A DNA stretch of 13,680 nucleotides from CBIHLX01 sp966210935 (GCA_966210935.1 CBIHLX010000018.1:1-13680); one strand, 5' to 3'. Counted from the first letter of the stretch, positions 1-7,110 are shown. Numbers and translations: made by a program. Notes: generated from the letters alone by a model not told the origin.

Positions 1-1884
1 GAGGAGCGGGCACTGCAAAAGCAGGAAGCGCAGGCTATCGGCCGAATACTGATCCATCAGCTCAGTCGGGTCGGTGTAATTGCCGTAGCTCTTGCTCATT
101 TTGCGGCCGTCATTGCCGGCGACATTACCGGTTACGATAACATTCTTGAACGAGTTTTCACCGAATAGCGCCACGCTCATGGCATGCATATAGTAGAACC
201 ACGCACGGACCTGGCCGATATACTCCACGATAAAATCACCTGGGAAGTTTTGCTCAAACTTCAACTTATTCTCAAACGGATAGTGGAACTGGGCAAATGG
301 CATACTGCCCGCCTCGAACCAACTGTCCATCACCTTATCAATACGTGTATACGTAACGCCATTGATCTCAAAAGTAATATCATCGACCCATGGGCGGTGA
401 TAGTCGTCGAGCTCGACACCACTCAGCTCTTTCAGCTCGGCGTAGCTCCCCACGACCTTGACATGCGTCTGGCCGTCTTTGTCGGTCCCCTTCCAAACTG
501 GCATCGCCGTCGCCCAGAAACGGTCCCGCGAGAGGTTCCAGTCCGGCGCCTGCTCAATAGTCTTTGCGAAACGGCCGTTCTTGACATGCTCTGGGAACCA
601 ATTGATGCTGCCGTTCTTTTCGAGCATTTCTTCGCGTTGCTCGTCGATATCCATAAACCAGCTCGGGTGCGCACGGTACATCAATTTCGTACCACAACGG
701 TGACAGTGCGGGTAACTGTGGCGGATGTAGTCGATTTTCCAAACGATATCACGCTCTTTCAACTCCTTGGCGATAGTCTTGTTAATCTCCCAGACATTGC
801 GACCCTTCCAGTCACTCTCGGTAAAGATGCCGTTTTCATCAATCGTATGGACCACCGGTACTTTATTCTTACGCGCCAAATCGAAGTCCTCTTCACCGTA
901 GGCTGGAGCGATGTGAACAATTCCTGTACCCGATTCGGTTGTTACGTAGTCGGCTGCCCAAATTTTGTGTGCGTTGTCACCACGGTCGACTCCCAGAAGT
1001 GGACGATACGTTTTACCAACCAGTTCACTACCCTTTAGCTCGCGCACAACACGGTACTGTAACGACTGATGCTTTTCATCTGTCAGCACTTTTTCTACCA
1101 ATTCCTTAGCTAGAATAATTGCCTCGCCCTCAAGCTCTACCTCGACATACACAAAATCTTTGTTCACCGCCAAGGCCGTATTAGCTGGCAGTGTCCATGG
1201 TGTTGTTGTCCATGCCAAAAGCGAAGCCTCGCTATCGGCTAGTTTAAACTTCACATACACGCTTGGATCAGTCACGTCTTGATACGCACCGGCATCCATG
1301 GTTACTTCGGCCTTTGAAAGTGGTGTTGCATCCAGCGTGCAGTACATGAGCACCTTTTCGCCTTCGTAGATCTTGCCCTTTTCATACAGGGTCTTAAACG
1401 CCCACCAGACACTCTCCATGTACTCTTTATCCATGGTCTTGTACGCGCCCTTAAAGTCCACCCAGCGACCGATACGGTCAATCGTATCTTCCCATAAGCT
1501 ACTGGTCTGCACCATATTCTCACGACAGGCAATGATGTACTTTTCAATACCGTAATTGATCACCTCTTCACGAGAGTTGATGCCGAGCTTCTTTTCGGTG
1601 TAGCGCTCCGCTGGCAGACCATGACAGTCCCAGCCCCAGACACGCTCGACGCGCTTGCCTTTCATCGTTTGGTAGCGCGGTACGACGTCTTTAACGATTG
1701 AGCTTAAGAGCGTTCCGTGATGAGGTACACCCGAAATAAACGGAGGACCGTCATAAAACACATATGAATTATCGACCGGTCGCTGCTCGATCGACTTTTC
1801 AAATGTTTTATTTTTCTTCCACTGCTGTACCAGATCTTTTTCATATTCGAGTGCGCGGCGGCGTGTATTGGCTTTGAACTTCAT
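1..1884 (-). CDS. ileS: Isoleucyl-tRNA synthetase, eukaryote-like (type 2), C-terminus cut by window edge
   Basis: Charges tRNA-Ile with isoleucine in the cytoplasm using ATP. 628 residues are visible; the family is usually about 1000, so the end of the catalytic core and the anticodon-binding domain lie beyond base 1. Seen: FYDGPPFISGVPHHGT around residues 44-58 (HIGH-motif region), GWDCHGLPAE at 84-93, the CP1 editing-domain stretch WTTTPWTLPAN at 225-235, a zinc-knuckle-like HSYPHCHRCGTKLMYR starting at 389, and KMSKS at 595-599. The PHxG form, GWDxHGLPxE and HSYPHC.RC patterns fit the eukaryote-like class, also found in actinobacteria, rather than the E. coli class. The usual last His of HIGH is Thr (HHGT). 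The start at 1884 is supported by a good AAGGA ribosome site 5 bases upstream. Expression should be controlled by the T-box directly upstream. Confidence 0.96.
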   Translation of the reverse strand, partial: MKFKANTRRRALEYEKDLVQQWKKNKTFEKSIEQRPVDNSYVFYDGPPFISGVPHHGTLLSSIVKDVVPRYQTMKGKRVERVWGWDCHGLPAERYTEKKLGINSREEVINYGIEKYIIACRENMVQTSSLWEDTIDRIGRWVDFKGAYKTMDKEYMESVWWAFKTLYEKGKIYEGEKVLMYCTLDATPLSKAEVTMDAGAYQDVTDPSVYVKFKLADSEASLLAWTTTPWTLPANTALAVNKDFVYVEVELEGEAIILAKELVEKVLTDEKHQSLQYRVVRELKGSELVGKTYRPLLGVDRGDNAHKIWAADYVTTESGTGIVHIAPAYGEEDFDLARKNKVPVVHTIDENGIFTESDWKGRNVWEINKTIAKELKERDIVWKIDYIRHSYPHCHRCGTKLMYRAHPSWFMDIDEQREEMLEKNGSINWFPEHVKNGRFAKTIEQAPDWNLSRDRFWATAMPVWKGTDKDGQTHVKVVGSYAELKELSGVELDDYHRPWVDDITFEINGVTYTRIDKVMDSWFEAGSMPFAQFHYPFENKLKFEQNFPGDFIVEYIGQVRAWFYYMHAMSVALFGENSFKNVIVTGNVAGNDGRKMSKSYGNYTDPTELMDQYSADSLRFLLLQCPLL

Positions 1885-1906
1885 TTTGTTCCTTTCTTTA
1901 AAAAAC

Positions 1907-1976
1907 AAAAAATCCCTTTTTAGTCACTGGAATCCGCATATCGCGGACGGTACCATCCAGTTTCTAAAAAGAGATT
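1907..1976 (-). terminator. Intrinsic terminator of the ileS T-box, enclosing the antiterminator
   Basis: A 13-pair stem is formed by 1976-1964 (starting AATCTC) and 1923-1911 (ending GGGATT) with one U-G pair, followed by a run of T. Its apical part is the whole bulged antiterminator helix, separated by a short AA/GA internal loop. The stem is A/U-rich, but its perfect complementarity and the T-run directly after it support transcription termination. The 3' side ends just before the ileS ribosome site. Confidence 0.7.
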
Positions 1977-2100
1977 CTTCTTAGCGCTTAGTTGTTCGCC
2001 TTAACGCAGCGTACGCGTCGGGGTCTACTGGCCTAACGGCTTTCTTCCCGAAACATTCGCGGGTGATAACCGCTCATCTATCCGTGAGATAGAAAGTCTC
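1907..2100 (-). promoter_or_regulatory. ileS T-box riboswitch leader (short Stem I)
   Basis: Senses the charging state of tRNA-Ile to control ileS. Seen, reading the minus strand: a short Stem I closed by CTTTC (2096-2092) with GAAAG (2044-2040); a candidate Ile specifier ATC at 2067-2065, followed by A as is usual; a Stem II closed by TTAG (2036-2033) with CTAA (1991-1988) that holds AGTA (2029-2026) opposite GAAC (1997-1994), the S-turn (loop E) signature; a Stem III of 9 pairs (1984-1976 with 1972-1964, three-base loop); and the antiterminator, with ACTGGA (1961-1956) pairing TCCAGT (1931-1926), the bulge TGGTACC (1955-1949) that binds the tRNA acceptor end, and TCCGC/GCGGA above it. Stem I is only about 57 nt and lacks room for the distal elbow-binding loops, like the ultrashort actinobacterial ileS T-boxes. 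The specifier choice is tentative because other ATC triplets exist nearby. Confidence 0.9.
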
Positions 2101-2108
2101 TATCTGCT

Positions 2109-2137
2109 ATATTACACTTTTTTAGGAGGTAATGGAA
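2109..2137 (-). promoter_or_regulatory. Candidate promoter of the ileS T-box transcript
   Basis: TAATAT at 2114-2109 is a plausible -10 box, placing a start near 2103-2101, directly before Stem I. The -35 candidate 17 bases upstream (TTCCAT) is poor. The element overlaps the last codons and stop of the DUF1295 gene. It is proposed mainly because a T-box needs its own start close to Stem I. Confidence 0.4.
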
Positions 2138-2885
2138 GGAACGGGCTAGTGCGTCTTCGGTATGTATCCCACCCTTTCCGCTCACTGAGGCGCTTTTCAG
2201 CCAAGGGCACACCCGAAACAAACAACAGCAGGTACGTTATGGTGAGTGGACTGACGACTGTCAACCATCCATAAGGCACGCCAAGTGCAATTATCCATAT
2301 ACCCCACCATTGAACCGCCTCGCCAAAATAATTTGGATGTCGGGTATAGCGCCATAAGCCAGTGGTCATAAGCACCCCCCGATTACGTGGGTTACGTAGA
2401 TGCTTTTTAAGCTGCGCATCACCGACCGATTCAAATATAAACCCAATCGACCAGACTATTATGCCTAGGTAAGTGAGTGCACTCACGCTGGACACGTCCG
2501 ATAAATTAACCACGATAACGACAAGTGCCACCACTAGCCCGAGAATACCCTGAGCAAGAAATACGCGCACATAAGCGTTAAGCTGCCCTCTCCCCTTCCA
2601 TCCAGCACGCATTGCTACATAGCGGGCATCTTCCGGCGCCCTCCTAAGCCGAACTAAAATATGGTAACTCAATCGGCAACCCCAAATACACACAAGTGCC
2701 GTCGTCACAAGCTGCAACATCCCGGCCACGCCTAAGGCATAGCTCACCACCGCCGCAACAATAAAGATACCGCCCCAAGCTACATCTGCAATATCCAATC
2801 GATGGATCCTCAGGTAGACCATGAAGACTATCGTGACATACACCAGCGCGCTGACCGCAGTAATAGCCAGCGCCAACACATCCAT
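2112..2885 (-). CDS. DUF1295-family integral membrane protein (steroid 5-alpha-reductase-like fold)
   Basis: A 257-residue polytopic membrane protein. Seen: hydrophobic segments around residues 3-25, 38-70, 105-128, 138-153 and 193-225; the family's PEDARY at 84-89 followed by MRAGW; and the hallmark TRHPNYFGE at 181-189 followed by WWG, then SGVPLAE near 224-230. In the related 5-alpha-reductase and isoprenylcysteine methyltransferase families, the equivalent C-terminal region binds the cofactor, so a membrane-lipid reductase or transferase role is likely but the substrate is unknown. The ATG follows the DUF2177 stop by one base, so the two are probably translationally coupled. The C-terminus is basic (RRRTSPFLPLPPKKV). 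It is the last gene of the run that starts at ftsZ, and its 3' end overlaps the ileS leader promoter. Confidence 0.88.
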   Translation of the reverse strand: MDVLALAITAVSALVYVTIVFMVYLRIHRLDIADVAWGGIFIVAAVVSYALGVAGMLQLVTTALVCIWGCRLSYHILVRLRRAPEDARYVAMRAGWKGRGQLNAYVRVFLAQGILGLVVALVVIVVNLSDVSSVSALTYLGIIVWSIGFIFESVGDAQLKKHLRNPRNRGVLMTTGLWRYTRHPNYFGEAVQWWGIWIIALGVPYGWLTVVSPLTITYLLLFVSGVPLAEKRLSERKGWDTYRRRTSPFLPLPPKKV

Positions 2886-2886
2886 A

Positions 2887-3291
2887 CTACAGACTCAGCC
2901 ATTCGGTCAGAATGAGATACGCGGCCGTTGCGGCCGTTGACGTAACGAAGACACCCCACACCATGTCCACCACTACGACCCTCTTGGACCATTGCTGCAA
3001 GGTGGCTAAGTTCGTCAAATCATAGGTGGCATACGCCACGAGACCAAACAGTGCGCCATACCCCATGGCCGCCAGCACACTTGCTTGCCGCAACGCTGGC
3101 TCCACCACAAAAGCAACCACCCCTATAACGTAAAGAATGTAAAAAGCAACCGCTGCTGAAAAATTAGGTACCTTCAGGAGTAGCGAACCAAGCTCTTTTT
3201 TGTAAAACGAACTTGATAACTTAAGCCATACAGCATCAATGACTGCAAATATGACAGCGACTACAACAAACGCAAGTATAAATTCCATCAT
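2887..3291 (-). CDS. DUF2177-family membrane protein
   Basis: A 134-residue protein with about four membrane segments (roughly residues 4-24, 45-64, 72-88 and 105-130). The family pattern is clear: an early Asp followed by WL (D19, WL 22-23), PNFSAAVAFYILY around 42-54, EPALRQ at 64-69, GLVAYATYDLTN around 83-94, and VVVDMVWG at 106-113. The conserved YDLTN and DMxWG polar groups within a membrane protein suggest a small active or binding site, but no biochemical function is established for the family. Two consecutive ATGs begin the gene; the second (3288) has better spacing from the weak AGG upstream, so the product may be one residue shorter. It lies 3 bases after VKOR and one base before DUF1295. 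The pairing with DUF1295 recurs in lipid-modification clusters of other bacteria (from memory, moderate certainty). Confidence 0.85.
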   Translation of the reverse strand: MMEFILAFVVVAVIFAVIDAVWLKLSSSFYKKELGSLLLKVPNFSAAVAFYILYVIGVVAFVVEPALRQASVLAAMGYGALFGLVAYATYDLTNLATLQQWSKRVVVVDMVWGVFVTSTAATAAYLILTEWLSL

Positions 3292-3294
3292 GAC

Positions 3295-3906
3295 CTACAC
3301 AAACAGGCTTTCGCCAAATTTAAGGAAAACCAATGCTGTCAGAAGGACGATCCAGCTGGCAACCACAAGCTTATCAAAGTCCTTATCTAAGAACACCTGG
3401 ATACGCGCATTTAGCCCCTTGGAGAAGCCCCAGATATTTTCACGCAGCGCGTAGCGTGTGATCGTTTCAAACAAAATAGTCGTCGCGAAGGTAATCACCA
3501 GGCACCACGGGCACAACACCTGAATATCGTAGACGCTGTTAAAGAATAGCCAGTAAGCAAACGCAAGCCCCAGGCCATAACTAACGTGCACAGCCCGCCA
3601 AAACCAGCGTGGCATTTTCGCACCGGCCAACGCCATCACTGCTACGGTAATAACAACTGGGTAGGCCATGAGGCCAATATACATATTTGGAAAGCCAAAC
3701 ACACTCGACTGCCACGTCTGCATGACGGTCGAACAGTTCATGACAAGATTAAATGAGCATGACAACGTTGCGTCGGGGTTTTCAAGGAGATGAATCTTCT
3801 CAACAGATAGGATAAAACTGACAATCAAGCCAATAATACCAAAGCCAAGCATCGTCCCGAATATCCATTTATGGGATCGTGATAATACTGCGCTAGTTTT
3901 AAGCAT
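3295..3906 (-). CDS. Vitamin K epoxide reductase (VKOR) family membrane oxidoreductase
   Basis: Bacterial VKOR homologues pass electrons from thiol partner proteins to quinones and so drive disulfide formation outside the membrane, replacing DsbB. Seen in 203 residues: a first membrane helix around 14-35; a loop cysteine pair C50 and C58; the SSVFGFPNMY stretch at 67-76 typical of the family; three further helices; and the active-site CPWC at 132-135 at a membrane edge. The C-terminus ends with another hydrophobic segment. Unlike many bacterial VKORs, no thioredoxin domain is fused. Instead, the upstream gene encodes a separate thioredoxin-fold protein whose reading frame overlaps this one by 8 bases, strong evidence for coupled translation. 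Whether that neighbour is its redox partner is uncertain, because it lacks a CXXC. Confidence 0.93.
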   Translation of the reverse strand: MLKTSAVLSRSHKWIFGTMLGFGIIGLIVSFILSVEKIHLLENPDATLSCSFNLVMNCSTVMQTWQSSVFGFPNMYIGLMAYPVVITVAVMALAGAKMPRWFWRAVHVSYGLGLAFAYWLFFNSVYDIQVLCPWCLVITFATTILFETITRYALRENIWGFSKGLNARIQVFLDKDFDKLVVASWIVLLTALVFLKFGESLFV

Positions 3907-4156
3907 AATAACTCACCTCTCCAATCGTTGGCAGCGGGCGTCCGCGCCATAAGTTCTGCATTATCCCGTCATCACTAAGGGCAACGACTGAAGGGTATTC
4001 AACAATGTCATACGTACGACAAAAGGACGATCCCTCCGGCGACTCAGGGTCAACAACCTCAAGCTCTCGGCCGGTTTGGCGCGTAAAGTCTGCAAGGTAG
4101 CTTATCACTTCCCTTGCGTGATCACTTTCTTCTTTATACACTACGACCGCACGCAT
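3899..4156 (-). CDS. Small thioredoxin/glutaredoxin-fold protein lacking the CXXC motif
   Basis: An 85-residue protein with the order of a thioredoxin fold: beta strand AVVVYK (3-8), a helix around 13-27, strand ELEVVDPE (31-38), a helical part ending SFCRTYDI (44-51), then EYPSVVAL (53-60), where P55 matches the cis-proline of thioredoxins, and a final GIMQNLWRG turn. At the place of the usual CXXC, directly after the first strand, the sequence is EESDHA, so the classical dithiol is missing. The only cysteine is C46. The protein has no signal peptide, so it should be cytoplasmic. It starts 5 bases after nrdR and overlaps VKOR by 8 bases. It could be a structural, regulatory or single-thiol partner of VKOR; a catalytic oxidoreductase role is not supported. 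Confidence 0.72.
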   Translation of the reverse strand: MRAVVVYKEESDHAREVISYLADFTRQTGRELEVVDPESPEGSSFCRTYDIVEYPSVVALSDDGIMQNLWRGRPLPTIGEVSYYA

Positions 4157-4161
4157 CGTGA

Positions 4162-4605
4162 CTACTTCCGGCGCTGCTTTAAGATTTCTTCAAACTCATC
4201 AAGCGTCTTGAACTCATGATAGACGCTAGCAAAGCGCACATAGGCAACTTCATTGCGAACAGCGAGTTGATCAAGCACCGTGTCGCCAATCTGGCGTGAG
4301 CTTACTTCACTCTCGCCAAGATCATAGATTGCATCCTCTACCTGATTGATGATCTGCTCCACCTCAAGCTCGGAGGTAAAGAACTTGCCTACTGAGCGGT
4401 GAATAGCCGTTGCCAGTTTGTCGCGGTCGAACAATTCACGGGTGCCGTCCTTCTTAACGACTGCAAGATTTGGGCGCTCGATACGCTCATAGGTCGTAAA
4501 GCGCTTGCCGTCTGGTGTTTCACGGCGGCGGCGAATTGTTACCCCGTCAGCTGACTCGCGTGACTCGATAACGCGGCTGTCGCCAATCTTATACGACGCA
4601 CTCAC
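4162..4605 (-). CDS. nrdR: NrdR-like ATP-cone regulator without zinc-ribbon cysteines
   Basis: NrdR is a nucleotide-sensing repressor of ribonucleotide reductase genes; it has an N-terminal zinc ribbon that binds NrdR boxes and an ATP-cone that binds ATP/dATP. Here the ATP-cone (about residues 46-136: VVKKDGTRELFDRDKL, then EVSSRQIGD and VRFASVYHEF) is normal. The N-terminal part keeps the family skeleton (SRVIESR at 10-16, IRRRRE at 24-29, KRFTTYER at 34-41), but both cysteine pairs are gone: the expected CPFC start is SASYKIGD and the expected RxCxxCGxRF is RETPDGKRF. The start is GTG at 4605, with AGGA 7 bases upstream. Reading further upstream in frame to a stop near 4662 gives no cysteines, so a wrong start is not the cause. 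The gene begins 2 bases after the ftsZ stop. Confidence 0.88.
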   Translation of the reverse strand: MSASYKIGDSRVIESRESADGVTIRRRRETPDGKRFTTYERIERPNLAVVKKDGTRELFDRDKLATAIHRSVGKFFTSELEVEQIINQVEDAIYDLGESEVSSRQIGDTVLDQLAVRNEVAYVRFASVYHEFKTLDEFEEILKQRRK

Positions 4606-4607
4606 GC

Positions 4608-5798
4608 CTATTCCTCGGTCTGCTTGTTTTTCTTGCGTCGGCGAAGAAAGGCCGGGGTATCAGCTTCATCATCTTCCTCGGCTGGCGCGTTCCAGATGTC
4701 ATGAGTTGGCTCTTCGGCAAAGACAGATGCCGCCTCTGAGTGATCGAGTTCCATATCAAGATTCTTCACTGCTTCGTCGATAATCGCCGGGCGTTCAGTT
4801 GGTGAAGCTACCTCAAGCTGTGCGGCCTGCTCGTGGAAGAAGGCGCTGTCAAAACCAGTTGCAATTACCGTAATGATCAGTTCGTCTTCAAGCTCAGGCT
4901 TCAAGGTGGCACCAAAGATAATATTGGCGTCAGGTGACACGGCGCTCGTAATAATTTCAGCCGCTTCCTGAATCTCGCTCATACTCATGTCGTAGCCACC
5001 GGTGACGTTGAAGAGAACACCCTTTGCCCCATCGATAGAAACTTCGATAAGCGGTGATTCAATCGCCTGCTGTGCAGCCTGTGCGGCACGATCGTCACCA
5101 CTGGCGCGACCGATACCCATAAGAGCTGAGCCGGCGTTGCTCATAATTGCCTTTACGTCAGCAAAGTCGAGGTTGATAAGGCCGTGTTCGGTAATCAGCT
5201 CAGAAATACCTTGGACACCCTGACGAAGTACGTCGTCAGCAATTTTAAAGGTCTCAAGTAGCGGAGTGCGGCGGTCGATAGTTTGAAGCAAACGATCGTT
5301 TGGAATAGTAATCAAAGTATCAACCTGGCGACCAAGTTGTGCAACAGCCCATTCAGCATTCTGACGGCGCTTTTCGCCCTCAAAGCTAAATGGCTTCGTC
5401 GCAACGCCGACTACTAAAATACCGAGGTCGCGGGCAATCTCAGCTACCACATGACCAGCACCACTACCGGTACCGCCACCAGCGCCAATGGTGACAAAGA
5501 CCATATCTGCACCAGTCAGTGCTTCGCGGATTTCATCGCGCGATTCATTAGCGGCAGCCTCGCCCGTCGATGGGTCGGCACCGGCACCTAGACCGTTAGT
5601 AGTCGTGTGGCCGAGGTGAATCTTCACGTCTGCCTTAGAGTTATGCAACGCCTGTGCGTCAGTGTTCATGGCTATGAACTGGACGCCAGACAAGCCTGCA
5701 TCTTTCATGCGGTTGACGGCTGAGCCGCCGGCGCCGCCGACGCCTACAACCTTAATACTGGCAAATGTTTGGATTTCGCTTGGTTTTACTTCCGGCAT
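4608..5798 (-). CDS. ftsZ: Cell division protein FtsZ
   Basis: A tubulin-like GTPase that polymerises into the division ring at midcell. Seen in 396 residues: GGAGGSAVNRM at 21-31, NTDAQAL at 45-51, the tubulin signature GAGGGTGSGAG at 105-115, TKPFSFEG at 134-141, and the synergy (T7) loop NLDFAD at 209-214 that completes GTP hydrolysis across the subunit interface. The GTPase and C-terminal domains end near residue 320, followed by an acidic, variable linker and a C-terminal peptide TPAFLRRRKK at 381-390, the usual docking site for FtsA. Length is typical. The gene lies 63 bases after ftsA with its own promoter. It is followed by nrdR after only 2 bases, so it probably heads the transcript that continues to DUF1295. 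Confidence 0.98.
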   Translation of the reverse strand: MPEVKPSEIQTFASIKVVGVGGAGGSAVNRMKDAGLSGVQFIAMNTDAQALHNSKADVKIHLGHTTTNGLGAGADPSTGEAAANESRDEIREALTGADMVFVTIGAGGGTGSGAGHVVAEIARDLGILVVGVATKPFSFEGEKRRQNAEWAVAQLGRQVDTLITIPNDRLLQTIDRRTPLLETFKIADDVLRQGVQGISELITEHGLINLDFADVKAIMSNAGSALMGIGRASGDDRAAQAAQQAIESPLIEVSIDGAKGVLFNVTGGYDMSMSEIQEAAEIITSAVSPDANIIFGATLKPELEDELIITVIATGFDSAFFHEQAAQLEVASPTERPAIIDEAVKNLDMELDHSEAASVFAEEPTHDIWNAPAEEDDEADTPAFLRRRKKNKQTEE

Positions 5799-5833
5799 GG
5801 AATTACACTTCTCCCGCTATTCAATTCTTATCT

Positions 5834-5842
5834 ATTATAGCA
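5834..5842 (-). promoter_or_regulatory. Extended -10 promoter of ftsZ
   Basis: TGC directly before a perfect TATAAT gives a strong extended -10 element just after the ftsA stop. No good -35 is present at 17-18 bases, as is common with extended -10 promoters. The predicted start is about 30 bases before the ftsZ ATG, leaving a short leader with GGGAG placed rather far (about 12 bases) from the start. Confidence 0.75.
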
Positions 5843-5861
5843 CTTATTGTTCAGATTAAAT

Positions 5862-7103
5862 TTACCCCTTGAACTTGTCAAGGAACTTACCGATCATACC
5901 GGTAGCAGACTTGAGTGTCTTCTTGCCGTCAAAGCCATTTCCGGCAGCCGACGCAAAGCTATTCACGCCCTCGGCATCAGCAAGCATCAGCCCAATTGCA
6001 ACTGCATACTGCGGATCTTCGGCCTGCTCAGCAACACCAGCAAAGCCAGTAGGCTTACCGAGACGCGCAGCAAGCCCTAATTGATGCTTTGCGAAATCTG
6101 CAATACCCTTTAATTTAGCGCCGCCGCCCACCAGCACAACACCGCTCGGCAACTGTCCGGCGCGACCAGCCTTCTTAAGCTCTTTGGCGACCGCCTCAAA
6201 AATCTCTTCAAGACGAGCCTCAACGATTTCATCAATGTCTGTTGAATTAAAATTAATCGTTTCACTGTCATGTGTCACGCTAATATTTTCCGACTCAGAG
6301 CGCGGTATCGCTCCGGCGTGTGTCACCTTCACCTTCTCGGCAACTTCAGGATCAGTTTTCAGTCCAATTGCCAGATCATTGGTAATATTCATTGCACCCA
6401 GTGGAACAACGGCGACATATTGGAGGTCGCCTTCTTCGAAGATTGCGACACTCGTTGTTGCTCCGCCCATATCAATAACCGCCACGCCGTTCTCGCGTTG
6501 CTGCTCTGTTAAGACAGCTCGAGCTGAAGCGAGAACCGAAGGGATAGTTGCGTGCGCCTCCACCTTAGCCATGTCGGCTGTCTTGTGAAGGTTCTGGAGA
6601 TGCGGCACCAGTGCAGAGATAACATTTGCGTTGATTTCCAAGCGGGTGCCCGTCATACCAAGCGGATCTTTAATATTATCCTGCCCGTCCAGACGGTAGC
6701 TGTGTGGCACAACTTCGAGAATTTCACGATTAGCCGGTACTTTGCCGATCGTTGCCACCTCTTCGATACGCGCCAGGTCATCAGGCGTAATCTCATGGTC
6801 CATTGCACCAACCGCAATCATGCCGTCAGCCTTAGTGCTTAAGATATGCGACCCGTTAATACTCAGAGCAGCCCCATTAACCTGGTAGCCGCTCATACGC
6901 TCGGCTTCGCCAAGCGCCGTATCGATAGCGTGCGCCGGACCGGTGAGATTAGCGACCGCACCCTTGCGCATTCCGCTGTTAGGCGCCTGACCAACGCCAA
7001 CAATCGTTGGTGTCCCTGTTGTACCGTCCAAGTGGCCGATGACACAGCGCACTGCTGTGGTGCCAATATCAATACCGACCACATACCGAGAAGTTTCTTG
7101 CAT
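5862..7103 (-). CDS. ftsA: Cell division protein FtsA
   Basis: An actin-like ATPase that tethers FtsZ to the membrane and recruits the divisome. Seen in 413 residues: phosphate-1 loop GIDIGTTAVRCVIG at 10-23; the FtsA-specific 1C (SHS2) subdomain around 77-165, including LSINGSHI and ITPDDL; phosphate-2 VIDMGGATTS at 209-218; an adenosine-binding VVLVGGGAKLKG in the last third; and a C-terminal amphipathic membrane-targeting helix GMIGKFLDKFKG at 402-413, separated from the core by a Gly/Ala/Ser/Lys-rich linker. Length is typical. The ATG at 7103 has no usable ribosome site, and a TATACT -10 box ends 7 bases before it, so the message is probably leaderless. It is divergent from murI. Confidence 0.97.
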   Translation of the reverse strand: MQETSRYVVGIDIGTTAVRCVIGHLDGTTGTPTIVGVGQAPNSGMRKGAVANLTGPAHAIDTALGEAERMSGYQVNGAALSINGSHILSTKADGMIAVGAMDHEITPDDLARIEEVATIGKVPANREILEVVPHSYRLDGQDNIKDPLGMTGTRLEINANVISALVPHLQNLHKTADMAKVEAHATIPSVLASARAVLTEQQRENGVAVIDMGGATTSVAIFEEGDLQYVAVVPLGAMNITNDLAIGLKTDPEVAEKVKVTHAGAIPRSESENISVTHDSETINFNSTDIDEIVEARLEEIFEAVAKELKKAGRAGQLPSGVVLVGGGAKLKGIADFAKHQLGLAARLGKPTGFAGVAEQAEDPQYAVAIGLMLADAEGVNSFASAAGNGFDGKKTLKSATGMIGKFLDKFKG

Positions 7104-7110
7104 ACCATCG

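Noticed and set aside
184..1038. A 284-codon open frame on the plus strand
   Set aside because: It lies entirely opposite ileS, whose motifs are unambiguous. The translated protein shows no recognisable family and no ribosome site; it is a shadow of the coding strand.
4505..4783. A 92-codon plus-strand frame across the ftsZ/nrdR junction
   Set aside because: It is antisense to two well-supported genes, with no promoter, ribosome site or recognisable domain.
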